A stretch of DNA of 59,015 nucleotides, from the IMG/VR virus record IMGVR_UViG_3300003653_000051, positions 1 through 59,015 of that record, one strand, 5' to 3'. This document shows, piece by piece, positions 15,945 to 24,838 of the stretch (position 1 is the stretch's first letter; every line of letters begins with the position of its first letter). A program made the translations under genes and the position numbers. The notes below the pieces were generated by a model. That model was given only the letters and a program-made list of their open reading frames with translations. It had not been told where the DNA came from and did no database searches. This stretch comes from a virus.

Positions 15945-17606
15945 TCATGCGGGTACGAACTCCAGGGTGCAGACCAGATCATCCGCAGCCACGGTGATGG
16001 CCCCAAGGGGCTTTGTCCGTAGCTGGATGTGCTGCCCTGCGGTGACAACCGTGGTGTTTACGGTGTCCGCTTTGTCCTCGTTGGTGAGTCCCGCGGTGTG
16101 TGTCAGGACGATTCCGGTTGGCACCCCGTCCACATAGACTTCCACCTCGAAGTCGAATGTGGTGGGGCCAACACGGAGGTTGGAGTACAGGTTCTGTAGG
16201 GTTCCAGCTCGCGGGATCCGTAGGGCTGGGAACTTCCCGCTCGCCACCGTGGGGGGCGATCGAAGCCCAAACCCTGGGTCGATCACACATGCATCCGCCC
16301 CAACTGGAATCACATTGTTCCCGAAGGTGAGGAGTGCCCCTCTGGCAAGGACATACGCCTTGGTGGCGGCGTCCTGTGCGTTGACAGGATCGAGGACGCC
16401 CTGGATGGGTCGATTAGCTCCCGTGCCGATGAGGGCCCCGGTGGCTGCGTTCAGGACCCAGCGGTCAGATCCTGAGCTCTGTAGCCTGACATCACCGACG
16501 CCGCTGAGTGCCAGGGCGGTGGTGCTCCTGATGTAGCGGAGCCCATCGCCATCTGGGTCTTCCAGGGTGGTGTCCCCGTGGGCGGTAACGTAGAGGATGG
16601 GTGCCCCCGCTTGTGTCACCAGTCTGAATAGGGGCTGTACCTGTGCTGCGTCGAAGCGCCTGAGTTGGAGGTTGGTGACATCTGCCGCCGCCTCCATCCT
16701 GACCACAGCGGTCAGAGCTCGGAGGTTGACCCCCGTGGGGTAGACACCCGTGGGTGCATCCGCAAAGACGAAGGGCTCCTGGGTCGAGATCCCGCCCCCA
16801 TTTCCCTGGAAGTGAAAGTAGTTCGCTGCCCCTACCAGCACCACGACCCCGATGGGTCGTGGGTAGGTTCCGGGGGTCAGGGCTGTCACTCCCGCATCGG
16901 AGAGGTACACCGTCTGCCCCAGAACAGGCAGGCCCGCGATGGCACCGAAGACGCCCTGCATCCTGGTCCGAATGAGCTCCCCAGCAACGGATGCTGGCGA
17001 CCCATCCACGTTGGATTCCATGAGGTAGAGCACCTCCCTGGCGTCCGTTGCACTCAGGGCCAGCGCCTTGATGAAGACAGGAACCTGCTCCTCCCCCGGC
17101 AGCCCAGCCTTGATGGTGGTGACTGCGGAGATGCGGAGAAGGTCGCCACGCGAGAGCACACCCGCCCCCATGCCCACCACACTGCTGGTGTCCGCTCGGG
17201 CGTTGTCCAGTAGCTGTAGAGCGCGGTTGACCCGTGTGGCCCACCCACGAGCTGAATCAACCTGGGTTGATTCACCAGCAGCAGGGATGACAACCTGTGT
17301 CTTGAGCTGGGCGATGGCAGCCACCGCCACGTTCACGGCTTCCGTGGCGAGGTTCTTGTTGACCGTCAGGCGGATGAGGTAGCTGCCCTCCACGTCCGGG
17401 GTGAAGGTGGGGCTCTGGAGAGCTGGGTTGGAGAAGGCTGCGGCGACAGAGCCCTCGGGGCGATCCAGCCATTCCCAGAGGTAGGTGAGCTCCCCGCCGC
17501 TGTTGACGTTGGAGAGGTTGACCAGCGTGTCGATGACCAGCGCGACGCCACCTGGGGGGTTGGACCCGGTGACGGCGTTGATCGTGATTTTTGCTTGGGG
17601 TGGCAC
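15945..17606 (-). CDS. Tail fibre protein with N-terminal PKD-like domain
   Basis: 553 aa from GTG. Residues about 5-95 look like a PKD/Ig domain (LTYLWEWLDRPEGSVAAAF, then TPDVEGSYLIRLTV). The middle is repetitive beta (GTYPRPIGVVVLVGAANYFH), and residues near 400 read DPVNAQDAATKAYV, a phrase typical of tail fibres. The C-terminal 120 residues form a likely beta domain. Last gene of the late operon, 3 bases after the previous one. Likely a fibre or fibre base that contacts the host surface. Confidence 0.65.
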   Translation of the reverse strand: MPPQAKITINAVTGSNPPGGVALVIDTLVNLSNVNSGGELTYLWEWLDRPEGSVAAAFSNPALQSPTFTPDVEGSYLIRLTVNKNLATEAVNVAVAAIAQLKTQVVIPAAGESTQVDSARGWATRVNRALQLLDNARADTSSVVGMGAGVLSRGDLLRISAVTTIKAGLPGEEQVPVFIKALALSATDAREVLYLMESNVDGSPASVAGELIRTRMQGVFGAIAGLPVLGQTVYLSDAGVTALTPGTYPRPIGVVVLVGAANYFHFQGNGGGISTQEPFVFADAPTGVYPTGVNLRALTAVVRMEAAADVTNLQLRRFDAAQVQPLFRLVTQAGAPILYVTAHGDTTLEDPDGDGLRYIRSTTALALSGVGDVRLQSSGSDRWVLNAATGALIGTGANRPIQGVLDPVNAQDAATKAYVLARGALLTFGNNVIPVGADACVIDPGFGLRSPPTVASGKFPALRIPRAGTLQNLYSNLRVGPTTFDFEVEVYVDGVPTGIVLTHTAGLTNEDKADTVNTTVVTAGQHIQLRTKPLGAITVAADDLVCTLEFVPA

Positions 17607-17609
17607 GGA

Positions 17610-18827
17610 TCAGCCCTGGCCCATCATGAACTGGAGGAATGCCTGCTCCGTGGCTCCAATGGCACCAGCCGACGTGTTCTGTAGCTCGAACGCGAACATG
17701 ACGTATGGCTGTCCGATCGCAAACGTCCTTGGGGTGACCACAGTATAGGTGCCCGTGGTTCCTGCAAGCATGGAACGTAGCGTGGTATCCACCGCACTAG
17801 TGCGCCAGTCCCTGATCTGCCCTGCGCAGAATATAGTGGTGTCCCCTGCCGTGACAGTCGCCGTTCCGCGGCGTGTGGCCATGGATGTCCTGGGGCGGAT
17901 TTCACCCCCAAACAGATACACCTCCATCGTGTAGCTGGTCCCTACGGCCGGTGGTACGTTGTTGATGTACCCCATGGTCATCACAACACCTGGGGGCAGC
18001 TCTACATTTGTGATAGCCTGCGTGCCCAAACCAACTGCTGTCCCGGGGACGTTCACTACTGCCCCTGCATGGATCATCCCGCCCGCGTAGATCTTGGGCC
18101 TCATGTCCGCGATCAGATCTTGGGTGATCGCTGCCACAGCTCCATCCAGATTGATCCGACCGATCATGATGTAGCCCGGAGTGACTGCTGGCTCCACGGC
18201 GGCAGCAATGCCACCCACAACAGCCACTCCCGTGACGTAGCTGATCGCTGCCGTGCTGGCTCCTGGGGCGGCGGAGCCAGTGAGGCCCAGTAGATCCCAG
18301 TTGAATCGCTTGTTCTTGACCGTGGGGTCGAAGATCCTGGTGGCAGCATTGAAGATGCCCACCGTGGCAGGGTCTGACGACTGATAGTTGGGGCGTACCT
18401 CGATGATGTCGATTCGGCTGCTCCCCACAATGGGGGGTGGTGGGACCGTGAGTGCTTGGGGCACGCTCAGCGCCAGAGGAGCACCGATCAGTGTGTCCGC
18501 AGTCCAGTTGAGGCCCGATACCCCGCCAATGTCTACAGCGGACGCAGGACCCAGACTCCCGCACCCCACACCTGACAGGACTCCAATCCCAAATGCTCCC
18601 GTGCTGGCTACCATGAAGCCAGTGCCATAGAACCCAATGGGTCCCACAGCATTCTGCTGCACACCGTAGTCCGTCGATGGGAGCCCAGAGAGCGCGCTGC
18701 CCATGGCACCCGCCTGGATACGGCGGAGGCCCGCTTCCGCGTACTCCTGCATCCGGTTCAGGTCGGAGGAGGTCGGGCGCTCTCGGGTGTGGATCATCCG
18801 GCGGGAGAAGAAGTCGAAGAGGCCCAT
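17610..18827 (-). CDS. Baseplate or fibre structural protein
   Basis: 405 aa. A basic N-terminal helix (FSRRMIHTRERPTSSDLNRM, then QEYAEAGLRRIQAG) is followed by Gly/Ala/Pro-rich beta segments (ALTVPPPPIVGSSRIDIIEV). The helix resembles anchors that dock fibres on the baseplate. It lies between J-like proteins and the terminal fibre, which supports a virion role; exact role unknown. Confidence 0.55.
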   Translation of the reverse strand: MGLFDFFSRRMIHTRERPTSSDLNRMQEYAEAGLRRIQAGAMGSALSGLPSTDYGVQQNAVGPIGFYGTGFMVASTGAFGIGVLSGVGCGSLGPASAVDIGGVSGLNWTADTLIGAPLALSVPQALTVPPPPIVGSSRIDIIEVRPNYQSSDPATVGIFNAATRIFDPTVKNKRFNWDLLGLTGSAAPGASTAAISYVTGVAVVGGIAAAVEPAVTPGYIMIGRINLDGAVAAITQDLIADMRPKIYAGGMIHAGAVVNVPGTAVGLGTQAITNVELPPGVVMTMGYINNVPPAVGTSYTMEVYLFGGEIRPRTSMATRRGTATVTAGDTTIFCAGQIRDWRTSAVDTTLRSMLAGTTGTYTVVTPRTFAIGQPYVMFAFELQNTSAGAIGATEQAFLQFMMGQG

Positions 18828-18830
18828 GGG

Positions 18831-19970
18831 TCAGTAACCTTCCTGGTGGAGCCCGGCGACAATACCCGCAGCCCGAAGCGATTGCATCTGCTCGTACACG
18901 CTGTTCAACAGCGCGTCCTGTTCAACATCCCTGCCATCATAGGCGATGCAGAGATCCTCACCATCCCCAAACGTCCCAGAATCTGGAAGGTCGTAGGCTG
19001 GGATCGCCCTTCTCCCTCCCGAGACAGGAGACCGGAGCATCTCGGCGGAGAGGGGTGCAAGATCGTCGTAGGCCCCGCCGAAGTCCGACAGTGGCTGGAT
19101 CTTCCCCACCACAACGTAGAACGTGCCCCACTGCTCGCGATCATCCGCGTACCAGTCGATGCTGGGAAAGTACCGTGGGCGTGGGTCGTCGTAGGTGAAG
19201 ACCTGCCCGTCGAGACCATCGGGGAGATCGTAGGCGGTCTGGAAGTCTGTCTCCCATGATTCCAACAGCTCCCACCGCGCCTGGGAGGGTCCCAGAAGGA
19301 TGGTGAGCATCCGCTCCATGGCCCCGGGGGTCAGGTTATCCGGGAGGTTCCTGGTCCTGTAGGAGAGCGCCTCATCAGGTTCCCCCGCGTACCGATGGAG
19401 ATTGTTCTGGACTGCCAGGAGATCCAGCATGGGGCTTCGCCCGCCGAGGGTGCTGGTGACAGACCGGACCATGACGTTGGGGTCACCGTAGGCCGGTGAC
19501 TGGATCATGGTCCTGACCGTCTGGATCTCCCCCGGGATGGTGCCCTGGGGTGCAACCACAGGCCCATCCGTGTTTGCCTGGAAGTCCTGGAAGACCGAGC
19601 GAACACCGACGGTATGTGGCCCGGGATCGGCTACCCCGAAGGTAGCGTCCTGGATGGTGCGGAAGAGCTTTCCCCCTACAGCCTCCACGATGGTCCCGGA
19701 GAGGACCACCACGGCGGGGCCCACGGCAGCCGTCCTGTAGAACTCCACGAGCCCTGTGGAATACGCACCGCCCGATGCGTAGGATGCGAAGAGCCCCTCT
19801 CCTGTGACATGGACAGCCGTGGAGACTCGGGCAAGCTGTACCGCCTGTGCCCGGATGATCTCGTAGCCCTCTCCTGCTTTGAGCCCGTTGAGGTAGTCGG
19901 GCTCCATGACCCGATCCGCCAGTGCCAGCAGATCCGCCGAGGACCGGATCATCAATCCTGATCCGTGCAT
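18831..19970 (-). CDS. Baseplate wedge protein, J-like N-terminal half
   Basis: 379 aa. Residues 40-165 show J-like beta sequence (GLVEFYRTAAVGPAVVVLSG, LFRTIQDATFGVAD, DPNVMVRSVTS). The C-terminal half differs (PRPRYFPSIDWYADDREQWG) and may have taken the place of the gpI-like helical protein usually encoded after J. Directly downstream of the canonical J-like gene. Probably part of the baseplate wedge. Confidence 0.6.
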   Translation of the reverse strand: MHGSGLMIRSSADLLALADRVMEPDYLNGLKAGEGYEIIRAQAVQLARVSTAVHVTGEGLFASYASGGAYSTGLVEFYRTAAVGPAVVVLSGTIVEAVGGKLFRTIQDATFGVADPGPHTVGVRSVFQDFQANTDGPVVAPQGTIPGEIQTVRTMIQSPAYGDPNVMVRSVTSTLGGRSPMLDLLAVQNNLHRYAGEPDEALSYRTRNLPDNLTPGAMERMLTILLGPSQARWELLESWETDFQTAYDLPDGLDGQVFTYDDPRPRYFPSIDWYADDREQWGTFYVVVGKIQPLSDFGGAYDDLAPLSAEMLRSPVSGGRRAIPAYDLPDSGTFGDGEDLCIAYDGRDVEQDALLNSVYEQMQSLRAAGIVAGLHQEGY

Positions 19971-19973
19971 CGC

Positions 19974-21125
19974 CTACCCAACCGTGGTGGTGAAGGTGGT
20001 GGAGGTTCGCAGTACCTGACCGGGTGCTGGTACTACGTTCCCAATCGGGGAGAGGAACTCTCCCCCTGTGTAGTACAGCCCCGAGATCTTGGAGATGGCG
20101 TCCCGCATCGTCTGGAGCACCAGAACTTGTCCGGGGCGGAGGTTATTCACCAGTTGGATCAGGGTGGTGATCACGATGGCGCGCACGGCGTCCGCATCCG
20201 CCCCCGCCGTATAGTTCAGGGAGAGTTTGATGGGCTGGATCACCACCTGCGCGAAGGTCACTACGACACCCACTCCCGCCGCTCGCCACTCCCTAAGCAG
20301 CGCATCCAGTTGGGTCCGAAGGCTTGCAAGCTGCGCTGCGTAGCCCGGTGGGACGGTAGATGCGGTGACGAACTGCTCGGTGTAGGTGTCTGCCACCACA
20401 GCCTGGACGTAGCCGATGGGCCTGCCCAGGATGTCCAGGTTCTCCAGGACGGTGACCTTCACAATCCCGGCGACGGAGAGGATGGCCTGCTCGATGGCAC
20501 CCACCGTGGCCCTCCGTGCGGCCAGATAGTAGAGCCTGTAGCGGAGCGCGTAGTCCCCATCCAGCTCACGGTCCTCACCCCCGAAGGTAGCTGCCTCGTT
20601 GCTCACGGTCATCCCAACCGCAGGTGACCCTGCGATCGTCGAGGTGAGGTTGACGATCTTGTTGGCCGACGCCTTCTGACTGGCCCCAGCCACCACAGAG
20701 CGGATGGGCACCCGGATGGATGCAGCCCCGATGGCCACGGAGAAGGAGCCCACCGTGCCAAACTGGATCCCATCTGCCGTGGTGGCCACCGTCCCCTCGG
20801 GGATGGTGAAGGCCCCCACTACGGCAGGTGTAAAGCTGAAGGTCAGGTAGCCAAAGCTGGGTGCCGCCTGCTTGCGGATGAGATCCGGGTAGCGATCCGT
20901 GATCAGACGATCCAGGGCAGCACCGCGCGCGGTGCCGACGAAGAGGTCGCCACGAAGGCTGGCAAGCTGCCCGGTGACCTCATCTGCCATGGCAGCCCCA
21001 GAGGCAATCAGGATGTTGAGGTCCGAGCCAACCCGAGCCACCTCCTCCATACTGAGGCGTGGGTTGCGTACCAGGGCCTCTGTCTGCCCGATCCTCATGA
21101 GGTCGGGGAAGCTGGGAAGATCCAT
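19974..21125 (-). CDS. Baseplate J-like protein
   Basis: 383 aa. Matches the Mu gp47/P2 gpJ plan: N-terminal helices, ASLRGDLFVGTARGAALDRL, a beta barrel (IPEGTVATTADGIQFGTVGS), then DGDYALRYRLYYLAARRATV and VTVLENLDILG, with a terminal domain. J proteins form the wedge ring around the hub. Gene order gp25/W-like, J-like is the standard one. Confidence 0.85.
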   Translation of the reverse strand: MDLPSFPDLMRIGQTEALVRNPRLSMEEVARVGSDLNILIASGAAMADEVTGQLASLRGDLFVGTARGAALDRLITDRYPDLIRKQAAPSFGYLTFSFTPAVVGAFTIPEGTVATTADGIQFGTVGSFSVAIGAASIRVPIRSVVAGASQKASANKIVNLTSTIAGSPAVGMTVSNEAATFGGEDRELDGDYALRYRLYYLAARRATVGAIEQAILSVAGIVKVTVLENLDILGRPIGYVQAVVADTYTEQFVTASTVPPGYAAQLASLRTQLDALLREWRAAGVGVVVTFAQVVIQPIKLSLNYTAGADADAVRAIVITTLIQLVNNLRPGQVLVLQTMRDAISKISGLYYTGGEFLSPIGNVVPAPGQVLRTSTTFTTTVG

Positions 21126-21137
21126 AAGGTCAGAACC

Positions 21138-21899
21138 TCAAGAAGCCGAGATGGCGGTTTCCAGTTCGCCCTGTGCGGTTTGCACCTTGGCGCGGATGGA
21201 TAGTAACCCAGAACCCAGGGAGAGTGCGACGTGCGCCGACAGAACACCGGGCTCTCGGAGGATCTCCTCCGTGATCGCCCGCTGAAGACTTGGAAGGCTG
21301 CTCATCCGTAGCAGGCCCTTGATCTTCAGGCCCACCCCGAACTCCCCCTCGGGGATGTGGAAGAAGCTCCCCGGCATGGTGGTCAGCCTCCGGTAGATCA
21401 TCTTCCGCAAGAGGTCCACCCCGTAGACCCTCGCGTACCCGCCAGCCTCCGTGGTCTTCAGGCTCCCCGCTACAATATCCGTAGTGAGGAGGTCGAATGG
21501 GCCCGAAGGCTCCCGAAGCTCCGTCGCCGGAATCACCCCGCGGAACTCTAGGGAGTACGGGAGCGACACCAGAACCAAGTTCTCCGCCTGGAGAGAGACA
21601 GAGCCCACGGTATGGAGATAGTTCCAGCTCGCCAGAGGCTCCCGCAGGATGATGAGCACCCTGCGGTCTGTGATCTTCTGCACCAGAATCGGGGTGAAGA
21701 GCTGGACGGGGCTCACCTGAGTCACCGTCCAGGTCCTGGGATTGAGCGCGTCTCCCGTGGACAGTGCCGAGCTGATTCGGAGGGGGCGTGAGCAGGTGAC
21801 CAACACCGCATGGGTGCTCACCGCAACAGCCTCCTCCAGAAGTAGGAACGGGGACGCCCCCCATGGCGTGAGCCCCCAGGATCCAAGGCCAAAGCTCAC
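21138..21899 (-). CDS. Baseplate protein with C-terminal gp25/W-like region
   Basis: 253 aa. The N-terminal part opens GLGSWGLTPWG and contains beta repeats (VLIILREPLASWN). The C-terminal 90 residues (FFHIPEGEFGVGLKIKG, QRAITEEILREPGV, VALSLGSG) have the form of GPW/gp25 wedge proteins that bridge sheath and baseplate. 4-base overlap with the upstream gene and 12 bases before the J gene. Confidence 0.65.
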   Translation of the reverse strand: MSFGLGSWGLTPWGASPFLLLEEAVAVSTHAVLVTCSRPLRISSALSTGDALNPRTWTVTQVSPVQLFTPILVQKITDRRVLIILREPLASWNYLHTVGSVSLQAENLVLVSLPYSLEFRGVIPATELREPSGPFDLLTTDIVAGSLKTTEAGGYARVYGVDLLRKMIYRRLTTMPGSFFHIPEGEFGVGLKIKGLLRMSSLPSLQRAITEEILREPGVLSAHVALSLGSGLLSIRAKVQTAQGELETAISAS

Positions 21900-22132
21900 G
21901 AGATCACCGCCGACCCCGTACCAGGGCCTGAGATTCCCACACCGGGGGTCACAGCGCCCACACTAGCTACCGTGACCGTCACGGTAGCGGTGATGATATG
22001 CGCCACGATGGCGTTCCCCATGGCCTCGAAGATTGCCTCGCGCTGAGCAGCGCCCGCGGTGGTGTTTGCGGCCACCGCGCTGTCGATGTTGCCCCTGATC
22101 AGCGCACCCAGAATAGCTCCGTTCAGTGGCAT
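21896..22132 (-). CDS. Small Ala/Thr/Val-rich baseplate-cluster protein
   Basis: 78 aa from ATG at 22132, overlapping the upstream stop (ATGA) and the downstream start. N-terminal helix (IRGNIDSAVAANTTAGAAQ), then an extended TATVTVTVASVGAVTPGVGI tail that could be beta-helical. A PAAR-like or spike-tip role next to the gpV-like protein is possible but the PAAR motif is not evident. Confidence 0.55.
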   Translation of the reverse strand: MPLNGAILGALIRGNIDSAVAANTTAGAAQREAIFEAMGNAIVAHIITATVTVTVASVGAVTPGVGISGPGTGSAVIS

Positions 22133-22758
22133 CAGCTCTTCCTTGCGAAGACCTTGGAGGACGTGTTCCCCAGGGCTGTCTGTGTAGCCCCGGTGAAAGA
22201 ATCGAAGGCTTCCCCCTGTACCACTCCCTGGAGTGCAGTGTGCTCGCTCATCCCAAGGTTCACGGTGCCGCCCGCGACGTTCAGGTTGACGTTCCCTGCC
22301 CCCTCGACCTTGAGGGTGATGTTCGCACCTGCGGAGACGATGATCACCGTGTCCGTACCCGGCTTGGCCCGGAGAACGACAAGCTGTGCGGGCTCGTACT
22401 GGTTCTCCAGCCCTGGGATGGCGGCTCCCTGCATCTCGGGGAAGGGCTTGTCGCCCGCATCCCACATCCTGGCGATGATGATGGGGCCTTGAGAGCAGTC
22501 GCCATCTGGGATGGCGATGAGCACGGTGTCATCCACCTGGAGGGGCATGTAGAGGCCGTAGCCACCCCCCGCGTAGGGCACGCCCATAAAGGCTGTCTCG
22601 GGCTCCTCGTTGGGGAGGAGGGAGATGTCCGCGAAGATGCCCTCGTTGGGGTCCACAACGATGTCATCCACGATGGCCAGCTTGAGGTGGTAGCGGGTGT
22701 CGATCCCCGGACGTGCCACAAGCTGTGAGATTCTGGAGGCGAGAAGTCCGCGGCTCAT
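22132..22758 (-). CDS. Baseplate spike/assembly protein, gpV-like
   Basis: 208 aa from ATG 22758 (ATGA overlap with the hub gene). An OB-fold-like half (YGLYMPLQVDDTVLIAIPDG, PIIIARMWDAGDK) precedes regular short repeats (ANITLKVEGAGNVNLNVAGG) typical of a triple-stranded beta-helix needle. Such proteins pierce the outer membrane. Neighbours hub and J fit. Confidence 0.75.
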   Translation of the reverse strand: MSRGLLASRISQLVARPGIDTRYHLKLAIVDDIVVDPNEGIFADISLLPNEEPETAFMGVPYAGGGYGLYMPLQVDDTVLIAIPDGDCSQGPIIIARMWDAGDKPFPEMQGAAIPGLENQYEPAQLVVLRAKPGTDTVIIVSAGANITLKVEGAGNVNLNVAGGTVNLGMSEHTALQGVVQGEAFDSFTGATQTALGNTSSKVFARKS

Positions 22759-24836
22759 AGCGGTACCCACCGTGACACTCCACCCATCGAGGTTCCAAAA
22801 CCAGCGAGACCGCCGCTGGGGGGTCCGCCGCTGGTGAGTCCAGGTTCAACCCTTGACCCGCCTGTTACGGGTGTATGTGCGTTGGCACTTGTATGAGCTG
22901 CCCTTCGTCCTCTGGCATGGTCCGCGGAAATGCGCTGTGCCCGCTGCTGTGCTGTCTCTGCCGCGATGTAGTCCCAGCGCGGCGTCCAGTAGTTCTGGAT
23001 CTCACACTTCACGGTCATCTCCGAGTCTGACCAATCCAGGTTCACACCAGAGACCCGGAAGTACCTGAGAACACCCATGATGTTCCCCCTGGCAGATGCC
23101 ACGATGGCACGGGAGAGGTTCTCGTCCAGGAGGATTGCCTGGACCTCCCTTACTGCCTGTGAGAATGGGAGCTGCGAAGTCCTATTCAGGGTGGAGACGA
23201 TGGGGCTGTTGTGGTCCAGGCGAGACGAATCCACCAGGATCTCGATGGGATCGCCCACCCTAAGCCTGATCATGTCAGGGTCCGCATTGCGCTCCTCGGA
23301 GGTGCCACCCCCGTAGGAACAAAGCCCCGCAGCTTCGATGTCACCCTTGATCTCTCCGCGCCCAATCTGCTCGTAGAGACAAATGGCGATGGAGACAAGC
23401 TGCCTCATGTCCGTGATGCCGTGGACAGGAACACTGAGGATCTCGGAGCTTTCCTGACCTCCGATGGAGTCCCGAATATCCCTGCCATGTGTGCTCGTCA
23501 GGAAGTCCTGACGCCCCTCTGCCGTGTTCCTCGGGGGCCAGTACGCCTCCATCATCCGTGCAGGATGGTGGCCCCTGTGGGGCGTGGACAGGTTGGTGTT
23601 CACGATCCTTACGGTCTTGGGCTTGGCGTGCCCGGAGTACTGGCGGGTGATCTTCAGGCTCTTGATGTCCCGCCCGTAGACCAGACGGCGGATGCCCCAG
23701 GAGTCCCCACTCCCATCCCTACGTTTCTCGTTGGGGCGGAACGGCGTGTCCGTGTGCTCGCGGCGGAGTGCCTCAAACAGCGCGCGTCCGGGTCGGATGA
23801 TGAGATCCCTCCCAACGAAGCTGGGGATACACCCGACCAGGAAGCAATATCTTGTAATTACGTCCCAGAAGTTGAGACCGGAGCTTCCACCACCTGCGGC
23901 ACTCCCGCCACCACCCGCACCCCGGCGATGCCGGGGAATATGGGATGCGTTCCCCGGAGATGGGATGACGCCATCCTCAAACTGATCCGGGTTGCAGATT
24001 ACACGGATGGGGAACGGTAGCTTCTTGATCTGGTCATGCTCATGGAGGATCTGGCGAACCAGAACGTCAATAGTTTTGGAGCAGTCCAGCCTGGAGAGGA
24101 TGCTGGTCTGCGGAGCTCGGTGCCTGTGCCGTCCCGCAGGTGTGGGGTGTGCTGTGGTGCCGCCGTCACGCGGCAGTGACTGGCCCGCAGCAACCTCCGC
24201 AGCCGAGGGGGGCTGTGGGGGTGGTGCAGGTGCTGGGTGTGCTGGCTGGGCTACCGTCCCGCCAGCGGTGTGTGTATGGCGTGACGGTGTGCCGTGGCGG
24301 CGGTGTTGATCCCTCGGTGTGACCAGGGGTGAGTCCAGGAGCAGTCCACGAAGGTCGCGACCTTCTAGGTGGACTTCCCCCCCGTCCTCTCCCTGATCCA
24401 CGCTCCACTTGTCTACCAAGCCTACGAGACGTAGGTGGCGGTCCAGCGTGCGACCTTGTGGGGTTCTTGTTACCAGGATGGAACGGCGAACTCCTGGGGA
24501 TGTCTCGCGCTGGATGCCTTCCGAAAATGCTCCTGGTGTGACTGTCCCTGCGTAGATCTCCACCCTGGCAGCCACGATGGTACGCGGGTCAATGGGGAGT
24601 TCTTTGTAGTCGAAGACCAGCTTGAAGGTAGCTGCCTGTGTGTGGCCCTGGAAGTCGATGGAGCACTTCCGGGGTACACGGTTCATGATCTGCGCCCCGA
24701 TGGAGTTGGGCTGTGTCACCAGTGGCTCGTTCTGGAAGCTGTCTCCGCCCTCATTCACGCGGATGAACAGCTTATCCTCAAACTTGAGGATCAGATGGAC
24801 TACGAGGCTGGGGTAGCTGGTGACCTGTCCGCCCAT
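22755..24836 (-). CDS. Baseplate hub protein, gpD/gp27-like, with low-complexity inserts
   Basis: 693 aa, longer than typical hubs of 350-450 aa. Core segments (FKLVFDYKELPIDPRTIVAA, then VDKWSVDQGEDGGEVHLEGR, later GDPIEILVDSS) fit late-control D hubs. Two insertions are odd: a His/Pro-rich stretch around residues 180-250 (PAHPAPAPPPQPP, GRHRHRAP) and a Gly-rich stretch near 310 (GAGGGGSAAGGG). These look like flexible linkers between hub domains. Sits between LysM protein and spike. Confidence 0.7.
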   Translation of the reverse strand: MGGQVTSYPSLVVHLILKFEDKLFIRVNEGGDSFQNEPLVTQPNSIGAQIMNRVPRKCSIDFQGHTQAATFKLVFDYKELPIDPRTIVAARVEIYAGTVTPGAFSEGIQRETSPGVRRSILVTRTPQGRTLDRHLRLVGLVDKWSVDQGEDGGEVHLEGRDLRGLLLDSPLVTPRDQHRRHGTPSRHTHTAGGTVAQPAHPAPAPPPQPPSAAEVAAGQSLPRDGGTTAHPTPAGRHRHRAPQTSILSRLDCSKTIDVLVRQILHEHDQIKKLPFPIRVICNPDQFEDGVIPSPGNASHIPRHRRGAGGGGSAAGGGSSGLNFWDVITRYCFLVGCIPSFVGRDLIIRPGRALFEALRREHTDTPFRPNEKRRDGSGDSWGIRRLVYGRDIKSLKITRQYSGHAKPKTVRIVNTNLSTPHRGHHPARMMEAYWPPRNTAEGRQDFLTSTHGRDIRDSIGGQESSEILSVPVHGITDMRQLVSIAICLYEQIGRGEIKGDIEAAGLCSYGGGTSEERNADPDMIRLRVGDPIEILVDSSRLDHNSPIVSTLNRTSQLPFSQAVREVQAILLDENLSRAIVASARGNIMGVLRYFRVSGVNLDWSDSEMTVKCEIQNYWTPRWDYIAAETAQQRAQRISADHARGRRAAHTSANAHTPVTGGSRVEPGLTSGGPPSGGLAGFGTSMGGVSRWVPL

Positions 24837-24838
24837 GG

